From NCBI RefSeq assembly GCF_021462265.1, contig NZ_JAJONF010000035.1, positions 37,455 to 101,454 of the forward strand: 64,000 bases of DNA, read 5' to 3'. This stretch comes from Streptomyces shenzhenensis. GTDB lineage: Bacteria; Actinomycetota; Actinomycetes; Streptomycetales; Streptomycetaceae. The translations under genes were made by a program, and so were the position numbers. Under the pieces are notes generated by a model. That model did not search any database and was not told where the DNA came from. It saw nothing but the letters and a program-made list of their open reading frames with translations. Below are positions 8,591 to 17,104 of this stretch, piece after piece. The first letter of the stretch is position 1, and each line of letters begins with the position of its first letter.

Positions 8591-9067
8591 TCAGCAACCG
8601 CAGTCGCCGCCCTCGCGGGGTGCGGTCAGCGGGTCCGGCGCCCGGCGCTCACGCCCCCGCCAGGTCTCGAACTCGAAGCCCTCACGCGCCCAGTACTCGA
8701 ATCCGCCGAGCATCTCCTTGACCCGGTAGCCGAGTTCGGCCAGTGCGAGGGCGGCACGGGTCGCACCGTTGCAGCCGGGACCCCAGCAGTACGTCACCAC
8801 GGGTACGGTCCGGTCGAGCAGTTCGGCCGCCTGCTCGGGGATCAGCGCGGTGGGCAGGTGGACGGCGCCCGGTACGTGGCCCTGGTCCCAGGCTTCGGTG
8901 GAGCGGGAGTCGAGGACGACGAAACCCGGGTCGCCGTCGGTGGCCAGGGCGGCGGCCACGTCGGAGACGTCGGCGTGGAAGGCGAGGCTCGCCCGGAAGT
9001 GGGCGGCGGCCTCGGCGGGGGTGGCGGGGGCGACGCGCAGGACGGGGTTGGCGGTGCCGGCAGTCAT
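8591..9067 (-). CDS. Rhodanese-like sulfurtransferase
   Basis: A 158-aa single-domain rhodanese. FVVLDSRSTEAWDQGHVPGAVHLP is the usual first half. The catalytic cysteine is in VTYCWGPGCNGATRAAL, an active-site loop with an extra Cys four positions on. The tail ends in GDCGC, adding two more cysteines. It would transfer sulfane sulfur to a thiophilic acceptor. The gene is divergent from an Lrp/AsnC regulator across 133 bp containing a long inverted repeat, so it is a likely target of that regulator. Confidence 0.88.
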   Translation of the reverse strand: MTAGTANPVLRVAPATPAEAAAHFRASLAFHADVSDVAAALATDGDPGFVVLDSRSTEAWDQGHVPGAVHLPTALIPEQAAELLDRTVPVVTYCWGPGCNGATRAALALAELGYRVKEMLGGFEYWAREGFEFETWRGRERRAPDPLTAPREGGDCGC

Positions 9068-9126
9068 GTGGGGCCTTTCGTTCGCCGCGGGTGGGGCGGA
9101 TCTCCGTGCCCGGAAATCTACGGCCG

Positions 9127-9181
9127 GTGATCCCCTTGCTGAAGGCGTGATCCCCGGCCCTGTGCTTGTCCGGCCGGGGAT
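9127..9181. promoter_or_regulatory. Candidate Lrp operator: 10-bp inverted repeat
   Basis: A perfect inverted repeat ATCCCCGGCC-N12-GGCCGGGGAT spans 9150-9181 and ends 19 bp before the Lrp start codon. A second GTGATCCCC at 9127 repeats the left end of the dyad (GTGATCCCC at 9147). The arrangement between a divergent rhodanese and an Lrp gene suits an autoregulatory operator. As RNA it could also form a strong hairpin. Confidence 0.45.
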
Positions 9182-9200
9182 TCCCTGTTATCCATCCCCC

Positions 9201-9674
9201 ATGACCGAGTTTTCCCCGGACGCCACCGATCTCCGCATCCTCGACGTCCTCCAGCGCGAGGGCCGGGCCAGCTTCGCCGAACTGGCCCGGGCCGTGGCGA
9301 TGTCGCCGAGCGCGGTGACCGAGCGGGTGCGCCGGCTCGAGGAGGCGGGCGTGATCCAGGGGTACGCGGCGGTGGTGGACCCGGAACGCCTCGGCCTGCC
9401 GATCCTCGCGTTCGTCCGGCTGCGTTACCCGAACGGCAACTACAAGCCCTTCCACGACCTGGTCGCCGCCACGCCCGAGATCCTGGAGGCGCACCACGTC
9501 ACGGGCGACGACTGCTTCGTCATCAAGGTCACCGCCCGCTCGATGCGCCACCTGGAGGAGGTCTCCGGGAGGATCGGCGCCCTGGGTTCGGTCACGACGA
9601 GCGTCGTCTACTCCTCGCCGCTGCCCCGACGGGCCGTCGGCACCGGGATGCGCCAGGGCTTGTTATCGCAATAG
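9201..9674 (+). CDS. Lrp/AsnC family transcriptional regulator
   Basis: A 157-aa regulator with the standard layout: helix-turn-helix from residue 8 (TDLRILDVLQREGRASFAEL, then MSPSAVTERVRRLEEAGVI) and a C-terminal RAM domain (HVTGDDCFVIKVTARSM). It is divergent from the rhodanese gene and probably controls it and itself, perhaps in response to a sulfur amino acid; that ligand is inference. The ATG at 9201 is chosen because the helix-turn-helix begins right after it. The gene ends 3 nt before the convergent sbcC stop. Confidence 0.9.
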   Translation: MTEFSPDATDLRILDVLQREGRASFAELARAVAMSPSAVTERVRRLEEAGVIQGYAAVVDPERLGLPILAFVRLRYPNGNYKPFHDLVAATPEILEAHHVTGDDCFVIKVTARSMRHLEEVSGRIGALGSVTTSVVYSSPLPRRAVGTGMRQGLLSQ

Positions 9675-9677
9675 GCC

Positions 9678-12668
9678 TTAGACCCCGCGCAGCCGCAACG
9701 CCGAGCCCGATCTCCCCTTCACCACTTCCAGTTGGGCGTGGATGCGGCGGCGCAGGTCGGGGACGTGGCTGACGATGCCGACGCTGCGGTCGCGTTCGCG
9801 GAGGGAGTCGAGGACGTCGAGGACCTCGTCCAGGGTCTGGTCGTCGAGGCTGCCGAAGCCCTCGTCGATGAAGAGGGTGTCGAGGCGGACGCCGCCCGCC
9901 TCGTCGGTGACGACGTCCGCGAGGCCGAGGGCGAGCGCGAGGGAGGCGAAGAAGGTCTCGCCGCCGGAGAGGGTGGCGGTGTCCCGCTCGCGTCCGGTCC
10001 AGGCGTCGACGACGTGCAGGCCGAGGCCGCTGCGGCCGCGTCCGGTGCGGTCGTCGGAGTGGACCAGGGTGTAACGGCCGGACGACATGCGCCGCAGGCG
10101 TACCGTCGCGGCGGCGGCGACCTGTTCCAGGCGGGCGGCCAGGACGTACGACTCCAGCCGCATCCTGCGCTCGTTGTCGGCGGAGGTGCCGGCGGTGAGC
10201 CCGGCCAGCCGGGCCACCCGCTCGTACTCCTCACGCAGCGGGGTCAGCCGGCGTACGCCCGCGGTGGCCCGGGCCGACAGCCGGTCGAGTTCGGCGCAGC
10301 AGCGGGCGGCCCGGTCGCGGGCTGAGGCGGCGTCGCGCAGCCGCTGGGCGGCCAGGGCGGCGGTGCGCTCCGCAGCGTCGAGGTCGGCGGGCGGCTGCTG
10401 GGCGGCGGCCGCGGTGTCGGCCTCCGCCAGTACGGCACGCGCCGCGGCCTCCTCGGACTGCCACTCGTCCAGGCGCCGTTGGAGTTCGCGGTGGGCGGTG
10501 TCGTCGAGCAGGGCGGCGGCCGCGGCCTGCGGGGTGTCGAAACCGGCCCGGTAGGCGGCGTCGGCGAGCCGGGCGTCGGTGTCCTTCAGATGCCGGGCGG
10601 CATCCTCGGCGGCGCGCGCGGTGTCGGCGGCGTCGGTGAGCAGGGCCACCTGCCGCTCCAGCTCCGCGGCCCGCGCGGACACGCTGGCGGCGCTCCCCCG
10701 GGCCTGGGCCAACTCCGCTTCCAGCGAGGCCTGTTCCGCGTCCAGGCCGTCGCGGCGGGTGAGCCGTGCGGCGGCCCGGACCTCGGCCTGCTGCCGCTCG
10801 GCCAGCCGCCGTTCGCGCTCCTGCTCGGCGAGCCGCAACTCCTCGTGCGCCGCGTGCAGAGCGGAACCGGCCCGCCGGGCGTGGCCGTACTCCCGCTCCA
10901 GCTCGTCGGCCTGGGAGGCCAGTTGTGCGGTCGGCAGGTCGCCGGCCTCGGCGGTGGCGGCGGCCAGTGCCTCGCGTACGGTGCCCAGCCGCCGTTCGTC
11001 GCGGGTGCGCTCCGCCTCGGCGCGTTGCAGGGCGGCGAGCGCGTGCTCCTCGGCCTCGCGGTCGACGTGGCCCGCGAACTTCTCGGCCGGCGCCGGGTGT
11101 TCGGTGGCGCCGCAGACCGCGCACGGCTGCCCCTCGGTGAGCTCCGCGGCCAGCTCGGCGGCGATGCCGTTCAGCCGCTGTTCCTTGAGGTCGAGCCAGT
11201 GCGTGCGCGCCTCGACGGCCCGCTCCGCGGCGGCGAGGGCCGTGCGCTGGGCGTCGTCGGCGTCCCGGCCCAGCTCGTCCCGCAACCGCGCCGCCTCCAG
11301 CCGCCGGCGGGCGGGCTCACGCTGTACGGCGAGCTGCTCGGCCCGGGTCGCGGCCTCCTGTGCGGAGTCGACACGGGACTGCAGCCCGGCACGCGTGGCG
11401 TCCCAGTCGGCGAGCCAGCTCCCGGCCTCGCGCCGGACGTCCTCGTCGTCGCGTTCCTGCCGGTCAAGACGGTCGCGCTCGTCGACCACGGCGGCGAGCC
11501 GTCGCTCGGCCCGGCGCGCGGACTCCAGCCCGCCCAGTTCCTCGGCGGCCCGCCGGGCGGCGGAGGCGAGCCCTGCCGCACCGGCTCCCGCGAGGCTCTC
11601 CGGCAGCAGCGCGCGGGCGCGCGTCTCGGCGGCGGCCGCCGCACGGTGCCCCGCCTCGGCGGCCTCCCGCAGCTCCAGCGCCGGCGCCACCGCCTCCGCC
11701 TTCCGTGCCCGATCCATCCGCGCCTGCGCCGCCCGGTGGTCCCCGGCCCGCTCCTCCAGCCGTACGGCCCGCTGCCGCGCCTGGGCGAACCGCGCCTGCA
11801 GCCGCGCCAGTTCGCGTGCGCCGGCCAGCGCTCGGTCGGCCGCGAACTGGGCCGACTCGGCGGCGGTGAGCCGGCAGTGGGCGACGGTGAGGCGCTCCCG
11901 TGCGGTGCTGCGGGCCACGGCCGCGGCCGCGAGGACGGCCGCGGCCAGGCCGGGCTCGCCCGGGTCCAGGGCCGGCAGTTCCATCGCGTCGCCGGCTTCC
12001 TGCTGCATGCGGTGCGCGTCGGACAGCAGCGCCGAGTCGCCGTCACGGACCTGGGCCTCGGTCGTCCTGCGGCGCTCGGCGAGACGCTTCTCGACGTCGG
12101 CGAAGCGCTGGGTGTCGAAGAGCCGGCCGAGCAGCTGGCCGCGCGCGCCTGCGTCGGCGCGCAGGAACCGGGCGAAGTCGCCCTGGGGCAACAGCACGAC
12201 CTGGCAGAACTGCTCACGGCTCATGCCGAGGAGCTGGGTGACCTCCTCGCCGATCTCCTGGTGGGAGCGGCTGAGGTCCTTCCAGGCGCCGGACGGCGCG
12301 TCGTACTCGCGCAGCCAGCTCTGGGCCTTGTCCAGGGTGGTGCCCGCGCCGCGCTTCTTGGGGCGCTCCCAGGGGGGCTGCCGGGTGATCTCCAGCCGGC
12401 GCCCGGCGACGGTGAGTTCGAGGCGGACCTCGGTGCGGCTGGCGGGGTCGGCGTGGTCGCTGCGCAGGGTGAGGCCCTGGCCGCTCTGGCGGGCGCCGGG
12501 GACGGCTCCGTAGAGGGCGTAGCAGACGGCGTCCAGGACGGAGGTCTTGCCCGCGCCGGTCGGGCCGTGCAGGAGGAAGAGCCCGGCGGCGGAGAGCGCG
12601 TCGAAGTCGACGCTCTGGGAGCCGCCGAAGGGGCCGAAGGCGGTGACGTCGAGCCGGTGGAGCCTCAT
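9678..12668 (-). CDS. sbcC: SbcC, SMC-family subunit of the SbcCD DNA exonuclease
   Basis: A 996-aa Rad50/SMC-like ATPase. The Walker A motif GPTGAGKTSVLDAV lies near residue 30. Long Ala/Glu/Arg-rich coiled coils flank a central zinc-hook CAVC motif, and the C-terminal head carries the LSGGE signature (ATLSGGETFFASLALALGL) and Walker B (LDTLFIDEGFGSLD). With SbcD it opens hairpins and processes DNA ends. I took the ATG at 12668, whose product begins MRLHRLDVTAFGPF as expected for the family, over the GTG at 12710. It follows sbcD by 82 nt on the same strand. Confidence 0.95.
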   Translation of the reverse strand: MRLHRLDVTAFGPFGGSQSVDFDALSAAGLFLLHGPTGAGKTSVLDAVCYALYGAVPGARQSGQGLTLRSDHADPASRTEVRLELTVAGRRLEITRQPPWERPKKRGAGTTLDKAQSWLREYDAPSGAWKDLSRSHQEIGEEVTQLLGMSREQFCQVVLLPQGDFARFLRADAGARGQLLGRLFDTQRFADVEKRLAERRRTTEAQVRDGDSALLSDAHRMQQEAGDAMELPALDPGEPGLAAAVLAAAAVARSTARERLTVAHCRLTAAESAQFAADRALAGARELARLQARFAQARQRAVRLEERAGDHRAAQARMDRARKAEAVAPALELREAAEAGHRAAAAAETRARALLPESLAGAGAAGLASAARRAAEELGGLESARRAERRLAAVVDERDRLDRQERDDEDVRREAGSWLADWDATRAGLQSRVDSAQEAATRAEQLAVQREPARRRLEAARLRDELGRDADDAQRTALAAAERAVEARTHWLDLKEQRLNGIAAELAAELTEGQPCAVCGATEHPAPAEKFAGHVDREAEEHALAALQRAEAERTRDERRLGTVREALAAATAEAGDLPTAQLASQADELEREYGHARRAGSALHAAHEELRLAEQERERRLAERQQAEVRAAARLTRRDGLDAEQASLEAELAQARGSAASVSARAAELERQVALLTDAADTARAAEDAARHLKDTDARLADAAYRAGFDTPQAAAAALLDDTAHRELQRRLDEWQSEEAAARAVLAEADTAAAAQQPPADLDAAERTAALAAQRLRDAASARDRAARCCAELDRLSARATAGVRRLTPLREEYERVARLAGLTAGTSADNERRMRLESYVLAARLEQVAAAATVRLRRMSSGRYTLVHSDDRTGRGRSGLGLHVVDAWTGRERDTATLSGGETFFASLALALGLADVVTDEAGGVRLDTLFIDEGFGSLDDQTLDEVLDVLDSLRERDRSVGIVSHVPDLRRRIHAQLEVVKGRSGSALRLRGV

Positions 12669-12750
12669 GCGGCCACCTCCGTGCGGCGGCACCGGTGCGG
12701 CTGCGGACACGGGTGCGCTGGCCCTGGGGCGCGCACGCGGTCATGGCCGG

Positions 12751-13914
12751 TCACCGGGCCACCTCGCGTACCACGCCGTCCGCGCGCACCGCGTCGAACG
12801 CCTCGCCGAGGACGGCCAGTTCGCGTTCGTCGGGGCCCGCACCGCGCACATGGACCACGAAGTCCTCGGCGATCTGCCGGTCGGTGCGGCCGGCCAGGCG
12901 GCGGGCGTAGGAGACGTCCGGGTCGTCCGGGGCCCGGTCGGGGGCGAAGACCAGGCTGAGGGTGTGCGGGAACCGGCCGGTGAGGCGGGCCATGGGGTCG
13001 GCGGGACGGACCGGATCGGTGAGGGTGGCCTCGACCCAGGCGTCCTCGTGGGGGGCGAGGGCGGGATCGGCGAGGAGGTCGTCCAGGGTGCCGCGGAGGC
13101 GGGCCAGCGGGCGCGGCACCGGGCAGTCGAGGCGCTCGGCGGTGACCGCGCCGTCGGCCGCGAGGTCGACGAGCCACATGCTCTTGCGGTGACCGGCCTC
13201 GGAGAAGGAGTACGCCAGCGGGGAGCCCGAGTAGCGGACGCGGTCGGTGAGGGTCTGGCAGCCGTGCAGGTGGCCGAGGGCCACGTAGTCGACGCCGTCG
13301 AAGACGCCGGCGGGGACGGCGGCCACCCCGCCGACGGTGATGTCCCGTTCGCTGTCGCTGGGCTCGCCGCCGGTGACGAAGGCGTGGGCGAGGACGACGG
13401 AGCGGGTGCCGGGGCCGCGGGCGGCGAGGTCGGCGCGGACCCGGTCCATGGCGGCGGCCAGCACCGTCTCGTGCCCGGCCCGGTCGACCGCGAACTCGTC
13501 CTTCACCAGGGCGGGTTCGAGATACGGCAGACCGTAGAACGCGACGTCCCCGAAGGCGTCGGAGAGCACCACCGGGGTGCCGCAGGCCGACGGCTCGGTG
13601 CGCAAATGAATACCGGCCCGGTCGATGAGACCGGCGCCGACGCCGAGGCGGCGGGCGGAGTCGTGGTTGCCGGAGATCATCACGGTGGGCACGCCGAGAC
13701 CGGCGAGCCGGTGCAGGGCGTCGTCGAAGAGCTCCACCGCGGCGAGCGGCGGCACCGCGCGGTCGTACACGTCTCCCGCCACCACCACGGCGTCGACGGC
13801 GTGCTCGCGCACGGTCGCCACGAGGTGGTCGATGTACCCGGCCTGGGCGCCGAGCATGTTCACGCGGTGGAACGACCGGCCCAGATGCCAGTCCGAAGTG
13901 TGCAGGATTCTCAC
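12751..13914 (-). CDS. sbcD: SbcD, nuclease subunit of SbcCD
   Basis: A 387-aa Mre11-like metallophosphoesterase. Its metal-binding motifs are visible in order: TSDWHLGR near the N-terminus, VVAGDVYD, MISGNHDS, and GHLHG further on. It is the nuclease partner of SbcC downstream. The GTG at 13914 gives VRILHTSDWHLG, the canonical start; an upstream start would add 18 unconserved residues. The short gap to sbcC makes an operon likely. Confidence 0.95.
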   Translation of the reverse strand: MRILHTSDWHLGRSFHRVNMLGAQAGYIDHLVATVREHAVDAVVVAGDVYDRAVPPLAAVELFDDALHRLAGLGVPTVMISGNHDSARRLGVGAGLIDRAGIHLRTEPSACGTPVVLSDAFGDVAFYGLPYLEPALVKDEFAVDRAGHETVLAAAMDRVRADLAARGPGTRSVVLAHAFVTGGEPSDSERDITVGGVAAVPAGVFDGVDYVALGHLHGCQTLTDRVRYSGSPLAYSFSEAGHRKSMWLVDLAADGAVTAERLDCPVPRPLARLRGTLDDLLADPALAPHEDAWVEATLTDPVRPADPMARLTGRFPHTLSLVFAPDRAPDDPDVSYARRLAGRTDRQIAEDFVVHVRGAGPDERELAVLGEAFDAVRADGVVREVAR

Positions 13915-14391
13915 GAAACCACCCTGACCCGCACGCTTACCCCTATTGCACCTGTTCGGCCCGCACAAACCCGCACGGGTGCTCCCCCGTGCACGCCTGC
14001 CACGCTAACGCATGTCACCCCCTGGTCCACCACTCGCCTCAGATCACCCGGCATCGGGAAGCGAAGCGCACGGGCCCGCGCCGTCCCGCACACCGCGGAC
14101 CTCGGAGGGGGCCCGGGCGGTCGCCGTCACGGCCGCCGACTCGCTCGCCCTGCGCGGGCTGGAAGGTGCCCGGGCAGGGTGCGGCGGCACCGGTGCCCCT
14201 GTTCAACTTCGCTAACTCTCGCACCGGTTTTCGTCGCTCGGACGAACCAATGGCGCAGCCGTTCGGTCATCATGCGTCAGACACAGAGACGCCGTCCCGG
14301 CGCCGCTCCCACCGGCCTACGGTCCGTGCATCGGACGGGAACGCCGAGAGCCGGTCCCGTCGCAACCGACATCCGAAGGGGAGGCGCCGTC
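13915..14391. other. 477-bp gap upstream of sbcD and the 124-aa gene
   Basis: The divergent promoter region of sbcD and the gene at 14392. Short reading frames here have no recognisable motif or convincing ribosome-binding site. An AT-richer patch just left of the centre (around 14010-14050) and another near 14205-14240 could hold promoters, but I cannot place -35/-10 boxes with confidence. Confidence 0.5.
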
Positions 14392-14766
14392 ATGGCGAGC
14401 GTGGAAGTGTCGATGAAGGAAATGATGACCTCGATCGAGGGGGCCCTGGGAGCCGCGGTCGTCGACTACACCAGCGGCATGGCACTGGGAACCCTGGGCG
14501 GGGGCAAGGACCTCGATCTGACCATCGCCGCGGCCGGGAACACCGACGTCATCCGGGCCAAGGTGCGCACGATGGAACAACTGGGCCTCAAGAGCCGGAT
14601 CGAGGACATCCTCATCACCCTCGAACGGCAGTACCACCTCATCCGCCTGATCACCGGCCGCAGCGGGAACGGGCTGTTCCTCTATCTGGTTCTCGACAAG
14701 GAGCGCTCGAATCTCGCCATGGCCCGCCACCAGCTCAAGCGGGTCGAGGAACAGCTTGAGGTCTAG
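14392..14766 (+). CDS. Small conserved-looking protein, possibly roadblock/LC7-like
   Basis: A 124-aa soluble protein. The central part (ALGAAVVDYTSGMALGTLGGG ... LTIAAAGNTDVIRAKVRTMEQLGL ... ILITLERQYHLIRLI ... GLFLYLVLD) has the strand-helix rhythm and AAVVDYxSG opening of roadblock/LC7 proteins. In Streptomyces those accompany small GTPases and sensor kinases. No GTPase or kinase is next door. The C-terminus is a charged amphipathic helix. The ATG at 14392 is preceded by GAAGGGGAGG. I recognise similar hypothetical proteins in the genus but no function. Confidence 0.6.
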   Translation: MASVEVSMKEMMTSIEGALGAAVVDYTSGMALGTLGGGKDLDLTIAAAGNTDVIRAKVRTMEQLGLKSRIEDILITLERQYHLIRLITGRSGNGLFLYLVLDKERSNLAMARHQLKRVEEQLEV

Positions 14767-14800
14767 CGGCGATCCGGCGTCCGGGGTTTTGTGCGCCCAC

Positions 14801-14830
14801 GATGTGAAAACTTCTTCAAGTGACCACATC
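14801..14830. promoter_or_regulatory. Perfectly centred 30-bp dyad upstream of the ArsR gene
   Basis: The segment reads GATGTG-N3-ACTT-N4-AAGT-N3-CACATC. Both pairs of half-sites are perfect inverted repeats about one centre. It lies 34 bp after the stop of the 124-aa gene and 137 bp before the ArsR start. It is AT-rich compared with its surroundings and lacks a T-tract, which favours an operator (for example ArsR autoregulation) over a terminator. Confidence 0.5.
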
Positions 14831-14967
14831 AGCATGATTCCAATTCGTGCCTGCACATGGCCCCGGGCGGCAAGGATCGGCTGTGACGGGCCGATGCGGC
14901 GGTGTCGCAAGGCACCGCCGTACCCCGACATCACCTCCGGACGCGACCCGGCAGAGAGCGAGCGGTC

Positions 14968-15333
14968 ATGCAAGTCCCCCTCTACCAGGCCAAGGCGGAC
15001 TTCTTCCGCATGCTCGGGCACCCCGTACGGATCAGGGTCCTGGAACTGCTCCAGCACGGGCCGGTCCCGGTACGGGACCTGCTCGCCGACATCGAGATCG
15101 AGCCGTCCAGCCTCTCGCAACAGCTGGCCGTCCTGCGCCGATCCGGCATCGTGGTGTCCATCCGGGAGGGTTCCACCGTCAGCTACGCACTGGCCGGCGG
15201 CGACGTCGCCGACCTCCTGCGGGCGGCCCGCCGTATCCTCACCGAGTTGCTCAGCGGGCAGAACGTGCTCCTCGCCGAACTACGGCAGGCCGACGCGTCC
15301 GCCTCGCCCCTGCCCGTCAACCACCGTGGCTGA
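14968..15333 (+). CDS. ArsR/SmtB-type winged-helix regulator
   Basis: A 121-aa single-domain repressor with the ArsR winged helix: FRMLGHPVRIRVLELLQHGP, then DLLADIEIEPSSLSQQLAVLRRSGIV, then the wing REGSTVSYAL. No cysteine is present, so the classic arsenic/cadmium alpha-3 metal site is absent; it probably senses something other than a thiophilic metal. The ATG at 14968 follows GAGAGCGAGCGGTC. It has no obvious structural target gene nearby, and the 30-bp dyad at 14801 is a candidate binding site. Confidence 0.85.
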   Translation: MQVPLYQAKADFFRMLGHPVRIRVLELLQHGPVPVRDLLADIEIEPSSLSQQLAVLRRSGIVVSIREGSTVSYALAGGDVADLLRAARRILTELLSGQNVLLAELRQADASASPLPVNHRG

Positions 15334-15342
15334 CCGGCGGGT

Positions 15343-16239
15343 TCACGGCTGTCCGGGTGACTCGCGCAGGTCGACTCCCATGGGGTTGTCCAGGGGAATG
15401 TCGCCCGCGCGCACCACGGCCCGGGTCAAAGGGCGCAGGAGCCGGACGAGTTCGTCGGTCTCGTCGGGGGTCAGCGCGTCATAGGCGGTGGCCGCCAGTT
15501 GGTCGGTTCGTTCCTCGATCCGGGCTTTGAGTTCCCGTCCGCGCCGGGACAGCCGGTCGCCGTCAAGGAGCCCTCCGTGTCCGAGGGTCTCGCGTCTCGA
15601 CGTCCACTCCGCTTCGTCGAAGTCGCGTGCCGGCCCGTAGACATCGCGGGGGATCCCGCTCGCGGTCGCGTGCAGGACGTGCGACTCACGGCCGGTGATC
15701 CCGGCGGCGAGCAGAGCCGCGACGTGACCGTCGCCGCGGTGTTCACGAAGAAGTGTCGCGGCGTGCCACAGCCGGGCGAGGGGCTCCTGCGGCACCGGCA
15801 GGGAGCGGTTGGCGGCGAAGAGAGCCCGGCCTTCGAGGGGAGCCGACCGGGCGGCACGCGTGGCGAGTTCCGCCGCCCGGGCCACGTCCGCGCCGTCGGC
15901 CGCGGGGCCGAGCGCCCGGCCGAGCGCGCGCACCGATCCTCGTACGCGCGCGTGGAGGGCCTCGTCCGGCGGAGCGAAGCTCCAGGCCGCCGGCAGGGCG
16001 CGGCTCACCCGCTCGTGGGTGAAGTTGTAGAACAGGGCATGCACGACGTCGGCGCCGGCACGGCCCAGGGGAGCGGCCCGTCCGGCGAAGTACCCCATCC
16101 AGAAACCGCGGTAGCCCACCGCCCGGAACTCTTCCCGCGGCTCCGGGGCGAAGTAGACCACGGCGTGGATCGGTTCGAGCAGCCGCCACAGCTCACGGGC
16201 GACGCCGCCCCTGGCCGGCATCGGTATCGGCACTGACAT
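15343..16239 (-). CDS. SCO6745-family protein
   Basis: A 298-aa cytoplasmic protein of the actinobacterial SCO6745 family, which has marR-like helix-turn-helix folds of unknown activity. The opening (ELWRLLEPIHAVVYFAPEPREEF, GYRGFWMGYFAGRAAPLG) and the ending (TPDETDELVRLLRPLTRAVV) are characteristic. It is convergent with the ArsR gene, 9 nt apart. Upstream is a hexanucleotide repeat separating it from the cupin gene on the same strand. Function is unknown. Confidence 0.75.
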   Translation of the reverse strand: MSVPIPMPARGGVARELWRLLEPIHAVVYFAPEPREEFRAVGYRGFWMGYFAGRAAPLGRAGADVVHALFYNFTHERVSRALPAAWSFAPPDEALHARVRGSVRALGRALGPAADGADVARAAELATRAARSAPLEGRALFAANRSLPVPQEPLARLWHAATLLREHRGDGHVAALLAAGITGRESHVLHATASGIPRDVYGPARDFDEAEWTSRRETLGHGGLLDGDRLSRRGRELKARIEERTDQLAATAYDALTPDETDELVRLLRPLTRAVVRAGDIPLDNPMGVDLRESPGQP

Positions 16240-16294
16240 GGCACCCTTCTACGCGTCGACCGGCGGCCCGGTCGAGGCCGGACCGGCCGTCCCT

Positions 16295-16342
<48 letters not shown>

Positions 16343-17104
16343 CTACTCGCCGCCGTACGGGAGCGTCGTCCCCGGCAGGCTGTACTCGTCGCGGCGGCCG
16401 CACATCCCGAAGCCGCCGAGCCGCGTGGGCGCGGTCTCGTACGCGGTCGCCTCGCCCAGGTACGACGGCTGACCGGCCAGCAGCGCGTCGAGCTGGGCAC
16501 CGGTGCGCTCGGCGGCGGCCAGTGCCCCGGCCCGCCACAGCTCGCGCCAACGCGGCACCTTCTCGCGCACCAGCCGGGCGGCGGCCCGCTGGAACTCGGT
16601 GTACGGGCCGCTGTCCCCGGCGACCAGCGCCTCGCGCAGGCCGAGGTAGCCCTCGACGGCGAGGTCCCGGCGCCTTCGGGCGGCCTGTTCCACCTCGGCC
16701 CCCGTACCGGAGGGCAAGGTCGCCAGGGCCGCGTACCGTTCGGGGTCGGCGAGGACGGCGGGCGGGAAGGTGAAGACCGCGTCCCCGGCCTCCGGCAGCC
16801 CGCTGTTCTGCATCAGCACGGTGATGCGCAGGTCACCGCCCTGCACCATGCGGTGCACGGTGCCCGGGGTGAACCAGGCCACGGATCCGGGCTCCAGCGG
16901 GATGTCCCGGTAGCCGTCCGGGCTGAGCGTCTGCACGGCACCCCGGCCGCCGGTGACGACGTAGGCCTCCGTGCAGACCAGGTGCAGATGCGGACTGCCG
17001 CCGCAGACGCCGTCGGCGGCCTCCCACTCGTAGGCGCTGAGGTGGGACAGGCCGATGGCACCGGGGAGGGGGTGGGGCAGGACGGTCTCGGGCGGGTTCA
17101 CCAC
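16343..17104 (-). CDS. Cupin-domain protein associated with sugar metabolism
   Basis: A 253-aa protein whose first half is a single cupin. SPHLHLVCTEAYVVTGGRG supplies two histidines and a Glu of motif 1, and PGSVAWFTPGTVHRMV supplies the motif 2 histidine. The second half is helical with Arg/Ala-rich stretches and unknown function. It starts 7 nt inside the PmoA-family gene upstream, so the two are translationally coupled. The pairing suggests a carbohydrate-catabolic role; the ligand is unknown. Confidence 0.75.
   Translation of the reverse strand: MVNPPETVLPHPLPGAIGLSHLSAYEWEAADGVCGGSPHLHLVCTEAYVVTGGRGAVQTLSPDGYRDIPLEPGSVAWFTPGTVHRMVQGGDLRITVLMQNSGLPEAGDAVFTFPPAVLADPERYAALATLPSGTGAEVEQAARRRRDLAVEGYLGLREALVAGDSGPYTEFQRAAARLVREKVPRWRELWRAGALAAAERTGAQLDALLAGQPSYLGEATAYETAPTRLGGFGMCGRRDEYSLPGTTLPYGGE

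Noticed and set aside
10479..12959. 826-codon rightward frame opposite sbcC
   Set aside because: Antisense of a full-length SbcC; the product is low-complexity Gly/Leu/Gln with no motif.
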